The translations under genes and the position numbers were made by a program. This document shows, piece after piece, positions 6,564-14,542 of a stretch of 15,983 bases of DNA; position 1 is the first letter of the stretch; every line of letters starts with the position of its first letter. The notes under the pieces were generated by a model that did no database searches, was not told where the DNA came from, and saw nothing but the letters and a program-made list of their open reading frames with translations. Source of the DNA: CAYSCW01 sp964429795 (GTDB lineage Bacteria; Acidobacteriota; Aminicenantia; Aminicenantales; Aminicenantaceae); NCBI GenBank assembly GCA_964429795.1, contig CAYSCW010000047.1, forward strand, positions 1 through 15,983, written 5' to 3'.

Positions 6564-8327
6564 ATGCGAAAAATCATATCTCTTACCTTCTTGTGCCTAA
6601 TTTTATGCTTCTGTTCTCTTTTTCGTTCTAAAACACTGACTTATCCCCGTGGAGTCATCTTCCCCTTGGAGAAAGATGGAGAAGTCCCTTATCAAGGTGA
6701 AGTTGTGGAGCACATTGAGAAGCAAGGATGTTATTTTTATCTCTCCACAAAAGCCGGCTTTATCTACTGCATTGATGGTAAAGAGCGGCAGAACATCTGG
6801 TCTTTCCAGGCACAAGACGAACTGGAAAGTCCTCCTTGTCTGGGAGAAGAAAATATTTATGTCTATGATAAAAACTCGGTTCTTTACTGTCTGAATAAAG
6901 CAGGCAAGCTGTGCTGGAAAAAAGAATTAGGCGAGAATATTTCCACTGGAGTGGGGGAGAGTGCAGGGATAATATTTTTTGGAACCGAAGAGGGAGTTTT
7001 GATCGCCCTGGATAAGAAAAATGGTCAAGAGTCATGGCGTTTTCAGGCTGATCAAGCCATCCGTTCCACACCCGTGTTTGGTGAAGGAATGATTATCTTT
7101 GGCTGTGATGACCATCATCTCTATTTTCTTGATAAGAAAGGGGGCCTTGTGGATAAATTCCCGACCGGAGACAAAATTCAATTCACTCCTTTGCAGGACG
7201 GGAAATCCTTGTATTTCGGCTCAGATGATCTGAACTTTTATTCTCTTGATTTTAAGAGAAGAAGAGCGAGATGGAAGGTTAAGATCGGATGCAAAATATC
7301 TGGCTCTCCTCTTATCTATAAGAAAAGAGTCCTCTTCCTCTGCCTGGATGGCATTCTTTACTGTCTGGATAAAGGAAACGGTACTATTTTTTGGTGGAGG
7401 GCTATTCCCTCCCGAAGTTATTACCAGTTAACTCAAATAGAAGGGAAAGTCCTGGTTACTTCGCTCTCTTCTCTTTTGGTTTCATTCGATATCCGTACGG
7501 GTGAAAAGGTCGGTGAATTCGACAGCGGAGAAGAAATTAAATCCAACCCTCTTTGGCTTGAACCCAACGTGTTGGTCAGCCTCTATGATTACAGGAAGGG
7601 AAGGGGAAGCTTGGTCTATTTGAGAAAATTAGTGGATGTCAATTTGAACGCATCTAAGAATTCCCCTCAGATTATAGGAGAGGAGCTAGAATTTGCCGCT
7701 TCCCCCACTGGCTTTTTTAAACCAGAGTTTGAGTTTGCCCTCAGCCGGCTTGATCAGGTCCATTTCCGCCTGCCATTGTTCCTTCTCACTTCTGTGTGGG
7801 AGAGAAAGATTGTGCAGGGGAAGTCAAGCAAGGAAACATGGCGGTGGTATCCAGAGATGGCCGGTCTTTATGTTGTGGAGTTGAAGGTGGAGGATGAGAA
7901 AGAAAAAGGACAGGCCAGAATTCCTTTTATCGTAGTAAAGGAGAAGCCCCAAGTCTCCATACTCTCCTCCCTGGAGTCCCCCCAGAGGAAAAATCAAGAA
8001 GTTATCTTTCAAGCCATACACAGAGGCCTCAAGACGCCTGAATTTGAATTTTACCTCAGCCGGCTGAAGGGGATGGATTTTCACCCCTCATTTTTTTACC
8101 TCACTATGGAATGGGAGAGGAGTATGGTACAGAAGAAATCAGAGAAAAATACATGGACCTGGGTAGAAGAGACGCCAGGTGTCTTTGTGATCACAGTTAA
8201 GGCTGCCGATGAGGCGGAGGAGACACAGGGCATGGTTCCTTTTATCATAGAGAAAGAAGTGGATAAAGATGTCATAACTAACATTTTATCTCTGGTTCGA
8301 TGGATAAAGATGTGCATCCTCCCCTAG
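6564..8327 (+). CDS. Exported PQQ-type beta-propeller protein with two duplicated C-terminal domains
   Basis: A 587-residue protein with a signal peptide (hydrophobic residues about 4-20, two cysteines near its end but no canonical lipobox). Residues 60-350 hold seven PQQ/BamB-like blade repeats at about 40-residue spacing: GFIYCIDG (65), SVLYCLN (105), GVLIALD (144), HHLYFLD (185), LNFYSLD (223), GILYCLD (263) and LLVSFD (304). That predicts a seven-bladed propeller. No PQQ-dehydrogenase catalytic residues are evident, so a binding or scaffold role is more likely. The C-terminal part has two copies of a domain of about 100 residues (357-460 and 462-565), sharing PEFEF-x-LSRL, WER...VQ-x-K and PFI-V/I-x-KE at a 105-residue period, probably Ig-like. 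The start has only AAGAAG as a ribosome site. The HD hydrolase follows 54 bp downstream. Function unknown. Confidence 0.75.
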   Translation: MRKIISLTFLCLILCFCSLFRSKTLTYPRGVIFPLEKDGEVPYQGEVVEHIEKQGCYFYLSTKAGFIYCIDGKERQNIWSFQAQDELESPPCLGEENIYVYDKNSVLYCLNKAGKLCWKKELGENISTGVGESAGIIFFGTEEGVLIALDKKNGQESWRFQADQAIRSTPVFGEGMIIFGCDDHHLYFLDKKGGLVDKFPTGDKIQFTPLQDGKSLYFGSDDLNFYSLDFKRRRARWKVKIGCKISGSPLIYKKRVLFLCLDGILYCLDKGNGTIFWWRAIPSRSYYQLTQIEGKVLVTSLSSLLVSFDIRTGEKVGEFDSGEEIKSNPLWLEPNVLVSLYDYRKGRGSLVYLRKLVDVNLNASKNSPQIIGEELEFAASPTGFFKPEFEFALSRLDQVHFRLPLFLLTSVWERKIVQGKSSKETWRWYPEMAGLYVVELKVEDEKEKGQARIPFIVVKEKPQVSILSSLESPQRKNQEVIFQAIHRGLKTPEFEFYLSRLKGMDFHPSFFYLTMEWERSMVQKKSEKNTWTWVEETPGVFVITVKAADEAEETQGMVPFIIEKEVDKDVITNILSLVRWIKMCILP

Positions 8328-8381
8328 GAAAGACTGATCAAGTTTATTTGATTAAGAAAAAAAAAGAAAGGAGATAACGAT

Positions 8382-8927
8382 ATGGATAGAGAACAAGCTT
8401 TAGAAATCGTCCGCCAGCATCTCAAAAACAAGAATCTGGTCAAGCATTCTTTAGCAGTGGAGGCCTGCATGAGATCTCTTGCTCGCCGACTGAGCCAGGA
8501 TGTGGAGAAGTGGGGATTAGCAGGAATTCTCCACGACCTGGATTATGAGATAACAGAGAAGAGTCCCGAGCTTCACACCACAGAAACCGTGAAGATTTTA
8601 AAAGAGATGGATGTGGAGCCTGAAATCATCCAGGCTATCCAGGCCCATGCTGGCCAGGTTTCCTGCCGGAGTGAAATGGACTGGGCCATATTTTCCATTG
8701 ATCCCTTGACAGGCTTGATCATCGCGGCTACTCTGATGCACCCCAGCAAGAAGCTCAAGGATGTCGATCCCAGCTTTGTCAAAAGAAGGTATAAAGAAAA
8801 GAGTTTTGCCCGGGGAGCAAAGCGAGAGGATATCGAACAGATCAAGAACGTCGGTCTTGATTTGGATGAATTCATATCCATTTGTTTGGATGCCATGCAG
8901 GGTATCGATAAAGAGCTCGGTCTCTAG
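8382..8927 (+). CDS. HD-domain metal-dependent phosphohydrolase
   Basis: A 181-residue HD-superfamily protein. The metal-binding set is complete: H22 in LVKHSLAVE, the H51-D52 doublet in GILHDLDYE, H89 in IQAHA, and D107 in FSIDPLTGLI. H65 in the LHTT segment could add a further ligand. This layout, with the SIDPLTGLI-AATLMHP stretch, is that of the short predicted HD hydrolases (HDIG-type) whose substrate is unknown; nucleotides or phosphomonoesters are usual for the superfamily. AAAGGAG lies at good spacing before the ATG. It follows the propeller gene in the same direction but the next gene has its own promoter. Confidence 0.88.
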   Translation: MDREQALEIVRQHLKNKNLVKHSLAVEACMRSLARRLSQDVEKWGLAGILHDLDYEITEKSPELHTTETVKILKEMDVEPEIIQAIQAHAGQVSCRSEMDWAIFSIDPLTGLIIAATLMHPSKKLKDVDPSFVKRRYKEKSFARGAKREDIEQIKNVGLDLDEFISICLDAMQGIDKELGL

Positions 8928-8937
8928 CAAGATGAGA

Positions 8938-8966
8938 TTGAACTCTTATTGAGAAAATACTATATT
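8938..8966 (+). promoter_or_regulatory. Promoter of the aldehyde dehydrogenase operon
   Basis: TTGAAC (8938-8943), a 17-bp spacer and TATATT (8961-8966). Transcription would start about 75 bases before the ATG at 9050, which has AAAAGGAGG upstream. I see no clear operator or leader hairpin. Confidence 0.5.
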
Positions 8967-9049
8967 GAGAGATCATTTCTTTGTGAGCCGGGATACTGAC
9001 TTTAGGTAAATTTATTAGGAAATCCCAAAATAATAAAAAGGAGGATAAG

Positions 9050-10681
9050 ATGAGCAATGCTGTCATAAGGGTTCCTCGTCCCACAAACGAGAGGATTTAC
9101 AGTTATGCTCCAGGAACTGCGGAGAGGGAGAATCTGAAGATCCAGTTTAAGAAGATGCTGAGCGAAGAAATTGAGATTCCTTTGATCATAGGGGGAGAAG
9201 AGGTGAGGACCGGAAAACTCGCCGATTGCCGATGTCCTCATGACCATGGACATCTATTGGGGCGTTATCATAAAGCCGGGCCTGAAGAAATTGATAAGGC
9301 AGTAGAAGCGGCGAAGAAGGCCTGGAGAGACTGGTCAGAGATGGACTGGGTGTCCCGCGCTTCGGTCTTCCTCAGGGCAGCAGAGTTATTGGCTACCAAG
9401 TATCGTTATATTCTGAACGCATCCACGATGCTCGTTCAGTCGAAGACAGCCCACCAGGCAGAGATCGATTCCGCTTGCGAGTTGATCGATTTTTACCGAT
9501 TTAATCCCTACTTCATGAGCCTGATCTATACCGAGCAGCCTGACTCCGCTCCCTCGACCTGGAATTACATGGAATACCGGGCTCTAGAGGGATTTGTCTT
9601 TGCTGTAACGCCGTTCAACTTCACTTCGATTGCTGGCAATTTGCCCACTTCGCCTGCTATGATGGGAAATTGTGTATTGTGGAAGCCGGCCTCTTCGGCT
9701 GTCTATTCTGCCTATTTCCTGACCCAACTCTGGAAGGAGGCAGGATTACCCGACGGTGTGATCAACTTCATCCCTGGCCCTGGCCGCTATGTGGGAGATC
9801 CTGTCTTGGAAAAACCTGACCTGGCCGGGGTTCATTTCACAGGCAGCACGGTTGTCTTCCAGTCGATGTGGAAGACCATCGGAGCCAGTATCATGAATTA
9901 CAAGAGTTATCCGCGGATCGTGGGTGAGACCGGCGGAAAAGATTTCATATTTGTTCACCCCTCTACTGACCCAGAAGCAGTGGTTACAGCTCTGATCAGA
10001 GGCGCCTTCGAGTACCAGGGCCAAAAGTGCTCAGCAGCCAGTCGAGCCTATATCCCCGCGAATCTCTGGCCTTCTGTCAAGGAAAGGATGTTGGATGAGA
10101 TCAAGACCATCAAGCTTGGAGATGTGGCTGATTTTTCCATTTTCATGGGAGCTGTGATCGACAAATTGGCTTTTGATAGTATTGTCGAGTATATCGAGTA
10201 TGCAAAAGAATCCAACGATTCCGACATCATCTGTGGCGGAAGCTACGATGACTCCAAGGGTTACTTTATCCAGCCAACAGTGGTTGTGGCCCAAGATCCA
10301 AAACACAAGCTGATGGAAGAGGAGATATTTGGCCCTGTTCTCACTGTCTATGTCTATCCGGAAAAAGAATACAAAGAGACGCTTGCTCTCTGTAATGAGA
10401 CTTCTCCCTACGGATTGACAGGCTCTATTTTTGCCAACGATCGCCAGGCTATTATTGATGCCCTGATTGTTCTCCGCCATGCAGCCGGAAACTTTTACAT
10501 AAACGATAAGCCCACGGGGGCTGTTGTCAGCCAACAGCCTTTTGGCGGAGCTCGAGGTTCGGGCACTAACGATAAGGCCGGCTCTTACTTGAATCTTCTG
10601 CGCTGGACGAGTGCCCGGACGGTCAAGGAAAATCTGAATCCCCCGAAGGATTATCGCTATCCATACTTGGAAGAGGAATAG
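9050..10681 (+). CDS. L-glutamate gamma-semialdehyde (1-pyrroline-5-carboxylate) dehydrogenase
   Basis: A 543-residue NAD-dependent aldehyde dehydrogenase of the ALDH4 type, which oxidises glutamate semialdehyde (from pyrroline-5-carboxylate) to glutamate in proline, ornithine and arginine breakdown. The long form with an N-terminal extension (residues 1-60, beginning NAVIRVPRPTNE) matches the group 1 P5C dehydrogenases. Visible are FAVTPFNFTSIAGNLP (184-199, NAD-binding fold), FTGST (263-267), the general base E293 in VGETGGKD, the nucleophile C327 in GQKCSAASRAY, and EEIFGPVLTVYVY. No proline dehydrogenase domain is fused, unlike PutA, and none is adjacent. It is the first gene of a likely operon; an antiquitin-type dehydrogenase follows after 29 bp. 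Confidence 0.93.
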   Translation: MSNAVIRVPRPTNERIYSYAPGTAERENLKIQFKKMLSEEIEIPLIIGGEEVRTGKLADCRCPHDHGHLLGRYHKAGPEEIDKAVEAAKKAWRDWSEMDWVSRASVFLRAAELLATKYRYILNASTMLVQSKTAHQAEIDSACELIDFYRFNPYFMSLIYTEQPDSAPSTWNYMEYRALEGFVFAVTPFNFTSIAGNLPTSPAMMGNCVLWKPASSAVYSAYFLTQLWKEAGLPDGVINFIPGPGRYVGDPVLEKPDLAGVHFTGSTVVFQSMWKTIGASIMNYKSYPRIVGETGGKDFIFVHPSTDPEAVVTALIRGAFEYQGQKCSAASRAYIPANLWPSVKERMLDEIKTIKLGDVADFSIFMGAVIDKLAFDSIVEYIEYAKESNDSDIICGGSYDDSKGYFIQPTVVVAQDPKHKLMEEEIFGPVLTVYVYPEKEYKETLALCNETSPYGLTGSIFANDRQAIIDALIVLRHAAGNFYINDKPTGAVVSQQPFGGARGSGTNDKAGSYLNLLRWTSARTVKENLNPPKDYRYPYLEEE

Positions 10682-10710
10682 GAACACATCTGAAAAAGAA
10701 GGAGAGAGAG

Positions 10711-12234
10711 ATGGAAAGGTTACTCCAAAAATTAGGAATAAGGGATCTCAACATCGGAGCCTGTGCCGGACCGGACGCCTGGTACCAAGACCCTCAAGGC
10801 CAGGAACTCGTCTCTTGCAATCCTGCAACCGGAGAACCCATCGCCAAAGTCCTCCAGGCCACTGAGAAGACATATGAACAAGTGGTGACACAAGCTGTAG
10901 AAGCCTTTGAGAAGTGGCGGATGACACCTGCCCCCAAGAGGGGATTGGTGGTTCGTGATCTGGGACTGGCATTGCGAGAGTTGAAGGAGCCCTTGGGAGA
11001 ACTGGTGACCCTGGAGATGGGAAAGATCATGGCAGAAGGGATAGGGGAGGTTCAGGAAATGATCGACATCTGCGATTTTGCCGTTGGACTTTCCCGCCAG
11101 CTATACGGTCTGACCATGCACTCTGAACGACCTGGACATCGTATGTATGAACAGTGGCATCCTCTGGGTGCTATCGGAGTGATCACAGCATTCAACTTTC
11201 CTGTGGCTGTCTGGTCATGGAATGCAGCCATTGCGGCTGTCTGTGGTGATGCTGTTATCTGGAAGCCTTCCTCCGACACTCCTTTAACAGCTATCGCTGT
11301 CCAGCATGTGGCAAACCGGGTAATGGCCGATTATGGATTGACAGGTATTTTTAATCTTCTTATCGGGCGGGGAGCTGTGGTGGGAGAGAGGATGATCAAC
11401 GACAAAAGGATTCCTCTGATATCTTTCACCGGTTCCACACAGATGGGGAGAAGAGTTTCAGAGGCTGTGGCTCGTCGGTTCGGGAGAACTATCCTCGAGC
11501 TTGGAGGAAACAATGCCATCATCGTGGCAGAGGACGCTGACCTGGATATGGCCGTCCGTACCATCCTTTTCGGGGCTGTTGGCACAGCCGGTCAGCGCTG
11601 CACCACAACCCGCCGGATTATCGTGCACAGGTCTGTCGCCAAGGAATTGACAGAGCGCACGATCAAAGCTTACCAACAGGTGCGGATCGGGAATCCTCTG
11701 GAAGAGGGGATATTGATGGGACCTCTGGTAACAAAGGCGGCAGTGGAGGACATGATGGCTGCCTTGGAGAAGGCCGAAGAGCAGGGAGGTGAGGTGATCT
11801 ACGGCGGGCGCCGTCTTCCGGATTTTGGAGCGCAGTTTGTGGAACCCGCAATGGTCAAGATGCCTTCCCAGACTGAAATCGTCCATCAGGAGACCTTTGC
11901 CCCCATTCTCTATTTATTGGAATATGAAACCATCGAAGAAGCCATCAGGCTCCACAATGAGGTTCCCCAGGGTCTTTCCAGTGCCATTTTTACCACCAAC
12001 CTGCTAACCGCTGAGAAGTTTCTCTCCCATGAAGGGTCCGACTGCGGTATTGCTAATGTCAATATCGGGACATCCGGAGCGGAGATTGGAGGTGCCTTCG
12101 GCGGGGAGAAGGAAACTGGGGGAGGAAGAGAATCCGGATCAGACGCCTGGAAGGGATACATGCGCCGCCAGACAAACACCATCAACTGGTCCAAGGAACT
12201 TCCTCTGGCTCAGGGAATCAAGTTCGGAGATTGA
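10711..12234 (+). CDS. ALDH7/antiquitin-type aldehyde dehydrogenase (probable alpha-aminoadipic semialdehyde dehydrogenase)
   Basis: A 507-residue aldehyde dehydrogenase of the ALDH7 (antiquitin) family. Characterised relatives oxidise alpha-aminoadipate semialdehyde / piperideine-6-carboxylate to aminoadipate in lysine breakdown; some also act on betaine aldehyde. Diagnostic segments include ITAFNFPVAVWSWNAAIA (158-175), FTGSTQMGR (239-247), ELGGNNAII with the base E263, GTAGQRCTTTRR with the nucleophile C297, and near the end NIGTSGAEIGGAFGGEKETG and GGRESGSDAWKGYMRR, very close to the human protein. Length is normal. It has AAGGAGAG before the ATG, lies 29 bp after the P5C dehydrogenase and overlaps the next gene by one base. 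Which lysine route feeds it is not visible; no aminotransferase is near. Confidence 0.9.
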   Translation: MERLLQKLGIRDLNIGACAGPDAWYQDPQGQELVSCNPATGEPIAKVLQATEKTYEQVVTQAVEAFEKWRMTPAPKRGLVVRDLGLALRELKEPLGELVTLEMGKIMAEGIGEVQEMIDICDFAVGLSRQLYGLTMHSERPGHRMYEQWHPLGAIGVITAFNFPVAVWSWNAAIAAVCGDAVIWKPSSDTPLTAIAVQHVANRVMADYGLTGIFNLLIGRGAVVGERMINDKRIPLISFTGSTQMGRRVSEAVARRFGRTILELGGNNAIIVAEDADLDMAVRTILFGAVGTAGQRCTTTRRIIVHRSVAKELTERTIKAYQQVRIGNPLEEGILMGPLVTKAAVEDMMAALEKAEEQGGEVIYGGRRLPDFGAQFVEPAMVKMPSQTEIVHQETFAPILYLLEYETIEEAIRLHNEVPQGLSSAIFTTNLLTAEKFLSHEGSDCGIANVNIGTSGAEIGGAFGGEKETGGGRESGSDAWKGYMRRQTNTINWSKELPLAQGIKFGD

Positions 12235-12458
12235 TGGAAGCCAAAGTAAGCCCGGATATGCAGGTAGAAGAGCTGGTTGAGGCATTTCCTGAATCGGTGA
12301 GATTCCTCACCAGGCGTGGGTTGAGATGCATCCGATGTGGTGAACCTGTCTGGGGGACTCTGGAGGAATTTCTCCTGAGCGAGGGTGTGGAAGATCCTCA
12401 GGAGCTGATTGAAGAGCTAAACGCCTACATCCAGGGAAGAAGGCGAGAAACAGGATAG
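12234..12458 (+). CDS. DUF1858-type small protein with CxxC
   Basis: A 74-residue protein starting at the ATG of a TGATG overlap with the antiquitin-type gene, which implies translation by re-initiation. A TTG three bases earlier would add one residue; ATG is preferred. It fits DUF1858: V-S-P-D-M-Q-V-E-E-L at the start, a helix ending in F-P-E-S-V-R-F-L, then G-L-R-C-I-R-C-G (cysteines 32 and 35), a TLEEFLLSEG helix and LIEELNAYI. The family has a conserved cysteine pair of unproven role, often near redox or hybrid-cluster proteins. Here it is tied to an aldehyde dehydrogenase, so it may be a redox or metal-responsive partner; that is inference. Confidence 0.8.
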   Translation: MEAKVSPDMQVEELVEAFPESVRFLTRRGLRCIRCGEPVWGTLEEFLLSEGVEDPQELIEELNAYIQGRRRETG

Positions 12459-12557
12459 AAGCAAACAAAGAATGGCCTTGAACTTTCTCTGGGTGTTTTA
12501 CGTATTTTTAAATGGCAGCATGAGAGTAAGAGAATACCTCTTCTAAAGGATGTAAAG

Positions 12558-12761
12558 ATGACTAAAAAACTCTATCGATCCCAGAAACAAAAGATGTTAG
12601 GAGGCGTTTGTGGAGGTTTGGGGGAATACCTTGATGTGGATGTGACTCCCATCCGGCTCCTTTTTATAGCCCTCACGATTTTCACGGCTTTGTTCCCCAT
12701 GGTGATCTTCTACATCATTGCCTGGATTATCGTTCCTGTGGAAGAAAAAGCCAAAAATTAA
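12558..12761 (+). CDS. PspC-domain membrane protein
   Basis: A 67-residue protein consisting of a single PspC domain: KLYRSQKQKMLGGVCGGLGEYLDVDVTPIR and a hydrophobic segment (about residues 33-57) ending IIAWIIVPVEE. PspC in enterobacteria senses envelope stress in the phage-shock system, but the many short stand-alone PspC proteins are of unknown function. It is membrane-embedded. AAAGGA precedes the ATG at acceptable spacing. A weak promoter-like TTGAAC (12478-12483) lies in the 99-bp gap upstream but its -10 partner is badly spaced (TATTTT, 19 bp), so I do not call it. No pspA or pspB is present. Confidence 0.92.
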   Translation: MTKKLYRSQKQKMLGGVCGGLGEYLDVDVTPIRLLFIALTIFTALFPMVIFYIIAWIIVPVEEKAKN

Positions 12762-12783
12762 GCATTGTTCCCCAGATTTTAAA

Positions 12784-12812
12784 TTGACTTCTCCTGGTTG
12801 ATAGGTTATGTT
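12784..12812 (+). promoter_or_regulatory. Promoter for the deoxynucleoside kinase-panBCD genes
   Basis: TTGACT (12784-12789, five of six), a 17-bp spacer and TATGTT (12807-12812, four of six). The start of transcription would be about 25 bases before the ATG at 12842. Confidence 0.45.
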
Positions 12813-12841
12813 TTAGCCGACTTTTTTATCCGGTTTAGAAG

Positions 12842-13516
12842 ATGGTGGATGAGGCGAAGATCATTTTCAGGCACATAGCCATCGAAGGTCCTCCAAAATC
12901 TGGAAAAACACAGCTGGCCAATATACTGGCCCAGAAGGTAGGGGGAAGGGTTACTTATGACAGGGTTGAAAACCCCTATCTCAAAGACTTTTACGATGAA
13001 AAAGAAGGAGCAGCCTTTCTGGCACAGCTTGTCTTTTTGGTCAACAGATACCATCAACAGCAACGGCTGATGCAAAGAGATTTATTCGAGGAGAGAGTTA
13101 TCTGCGATTACCTTCTAGAAAAAGACAAAATATACGCCTATCAGACTCTCTCCGACGACGAGCTCATCATTTATGAAAGAATTTATGGCATTCTGTCGGA
13201 GAGAGTGGCTAAACCGGATCTTTCCATTTATCTGCAAATCTCTTTACCCACCCTGATTAAAAGAATTGCTCAGGAAGGAATGACTTGGGAAAAGAACATA
13301 TCGGAGAAGTATTTGGCTGATATTCTGGAGGCTTTTGATTATTTCTTTTTCAATTATGAGGCAACTCCTTTGCTGGTGGTTAGGGCGGATGATTTGGATT
13401 TTAACCGGGAAGAGGATATAATGGATATCGTGGAGAAGATCAAGCGGATGAAAAAAAGTCCTCTGTATTATGTTCCTCTGAGCAAGGATGACAAGGATAC
13501 AAAAAAGATTAAGTAG
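12842..13516 (+). CDS. Deoxynucleoside kinase family protein
   Basis: A 224-residue P-loop kinase of the deoxynucleoside kinase (dCK/dGK) family, which phosphorylates deoxynucleosides using ATP in the salvage pathway. The P-loop is EGPPKSGKT (15-23); VICDYLLEKDKIYAY (87-100) corresponds to the family's substrate/catalytic block; KPDLSIYLQ (124-132) precedes the lid segment LIKRIAQEG. Its base specificity cannot be read from the sequence. The start ATG has only a weak AGAAG ribosome site; a GTG follows as the next codon. It is first in a run leading to panB (83-bp gap) and panCD; kinases of this family next to panBCD, sometimes with folK, are seen in other genomes (from memory), but no biochemical link is known to me. 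Confidence 0.88.
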   Translation: MVDEAKIIFRHIAIEGPPKSGKTQLANILAQKVGGRVTYDRVENPYLKDFYDEKEGAAFLAQLVFLVNRYHQQQRLMQRDLFEERVICDYLLEKDKIYAYQTLSDDELIIYERIYGILSERVAKPDLSIYLQISLPTLIKRIAQEGMTWEKNISEKYLADILEAFDYFFFNYEATPLLVVRADDLDFNREEDIMDIVEKIKRMKKSPLYYVPLSKDDKDTKKIK

Positions 13517-13559
13517 TCATATATTTGGATAGGGCAACGGAATTTAAGACTTTACCTCA

Positions 13560-13592
13560 ATCTCGATAATAAAGGCGAGATGGGGAGAAAGG
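13560..13592 (+). promoter_or_regulatory. Stem-loop next to the panB ribosome site
   Basis: ATCTCG (13560-13565) and CGAGAT (13576-13581) form a perfect 6-bp stem with a 10-base loop, immediately followed by the panB ribosome-binding stretch GGGGAGAAAGG (13582-13592). It could modulate access to the site; a chance repeat is possible. Confidence 0.25.
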
Positions 13593-13599
13593 ATCGATC

Positions 13600-14475
13600 A
13601 TGCCTGACCATGAAAAACAGCCTGTTACTATCCCTTTACTTCAAAAGAAAAAACAAGCCAAACAGAAGATCGTAGCCATCACAGCCTACGATTTTCCCAC
13701 CGCCAGGATTGTGGACGAGTCTGGTGTCGATCTCATCCTGGTGGGAGACTCGTTGGGTATGGTGGTTTTAGGGTATGAAAACACAATTCCCGTCACCATG
13801 GAAGAGATGATCCATCATACCAAACCTGTGGTGAAGGCTTCCAAGATGGCTCTTGTGGTAGGAGATATGCCTTACTTTTCCTTCCATCTTTCCATCGAGG
13901 AGTCCGTTTGTAATGCCTCGCGCTTCTTGAAAGAAGCAGGGGCCAAGGCTGTCAAGATTGAGGGTTTCTCCAAGAAAAGGCTGAGACTGGTTGAAACTCT
14001 TGTGGAAGCTGAAATTCCGGTTATGGGACATCTAGGCCTCACTCCTCAATCCATACATCGTCTGGGCAGTTACAAGGTGAGAGGTAAGGAGATTGAAGAG
14101 GCCAAAGAGATGATCCAAGATGCCTTGAATCTGGAAAAGGCAGGGGTGTTTTCTGTGGTTTTGGAGTGCATTCCCGATGAAGTGGCCCGTCTCATAACAG
14201 AGAAGCTTAGCATTCCCACTATAGGGATAGGAGCTGGCCCCTATTGTGATGGTCAGATTCTGGTGTTTCATGATCTTGTCGGGCTTTCGGATGGTCACCT
14301 TCCCAAATTCGTCAAGAAGTATGTGGATCTTCATCAAATTATCAGCGGCGCTGTAAGAGAATATATTTCTGATGTCAGAGAGGGGCGGTTTCCTGATGAA
14401 GGTCATTCCTATCACATCAAACCAGAGATGACGCGATTGTTGGTCCAGGAAAAGAGCAGAAAACAGAAAGATTGA
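13600..14475 (+). CDS. panB: 3-methyl-2-oxobutanoate hydroxymethyltransferase (PanB)
   Basis: A 291-residue PanB, which transfers a hydroxymethyl group from 5,10-methylene-tetrahydrofolate to alpha-ketoisovalerate to make ketopantoate, the first committed step to pantothenate, in the cytoplasm. Active-site residues are in place: D50 in LVGDSLGMV and D89 in VVGDMPYFSF (metal ligands), K118 and E120 in AVKIEGF, and the catalytic E188 in VVLECIP. MGHLGLTPQS and GIGAGPYCDGQILVFHDLVG are further signatures. It is somewhat longer than the E. coli enzyme (264), with extra residues at the N-terminus (about 5) and a basic C-terminal tail. A strong GGGGAGAAAGG site supports the start. It is followed by panC after 75 bp. 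Confidence 0.97.
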   Translation: MPDHEKQPVTIPLLQKKKQAKQKIVAITAYDFPTARIVDESGVDLILVGDSLGMVVLGYENTIPVTMEEMIHHTKPVVKASKMALVVGDMPYFSFHLSIEESVCNASRFLKEAGAKAVKIEGFSKKRLRLVETLVEAEIPVMGHLGLTPQSIHRLGSYKVRGKEIEEAKEMIQDALNLEKAGVFSVVLECIPDEVARLITEKLSIPTIGIGAGPYCDGQILVFHDLVGLSDGHLPKFVKKYVDLHQIISGAVREYISDVREGRFPDEGHSYHIKPEMTRLLVQEKSRKQKD

Positions 14476-14491
14476 GTTCGTCCCATGATAG

Positions 14492-14530
14492 TAGGATCTG
14501 CTCTTTTCATTTTATGACCATGTGATCCTA
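14492..14530 (+). promoter_or_regulatory. Inverted repeat in the panB-panC gap
   Basis: TAGGATC (14492-14498) and GATCCTA (14524-14530) form a perfect 7-bp inverted repeat with a 25-base loop, ending one base before the AAGGA ribosome site that precedes panC. It may restrain panC translation or be a processing site; there is no T-run, so it is not an intrinsic terminator. Confidence 0.3.
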
Positions 14531-14542
14531 AAGGAATTCTGA

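Noticed and set aside
10031..10687. Long minus-strand frame (218 codons) antisense to the P5C dehydrogenase
   Set aside because: Shadow of a highly conserved enzyme gene; no ribosome site or recognisable domain.
11458..11886. Minus-strand frame of 142 codons antisense to the antiquitin-type gene
   Set aside because: Low-complexity shadow of a certain gene, with histidine and cysteine excess typical of antisense frames.
12478..12508. Promoter before the PspC gene
   Set aside because: TTGAAC is present, but the only -10-like hexamer (TATTTT) is 19 bp away and weak.
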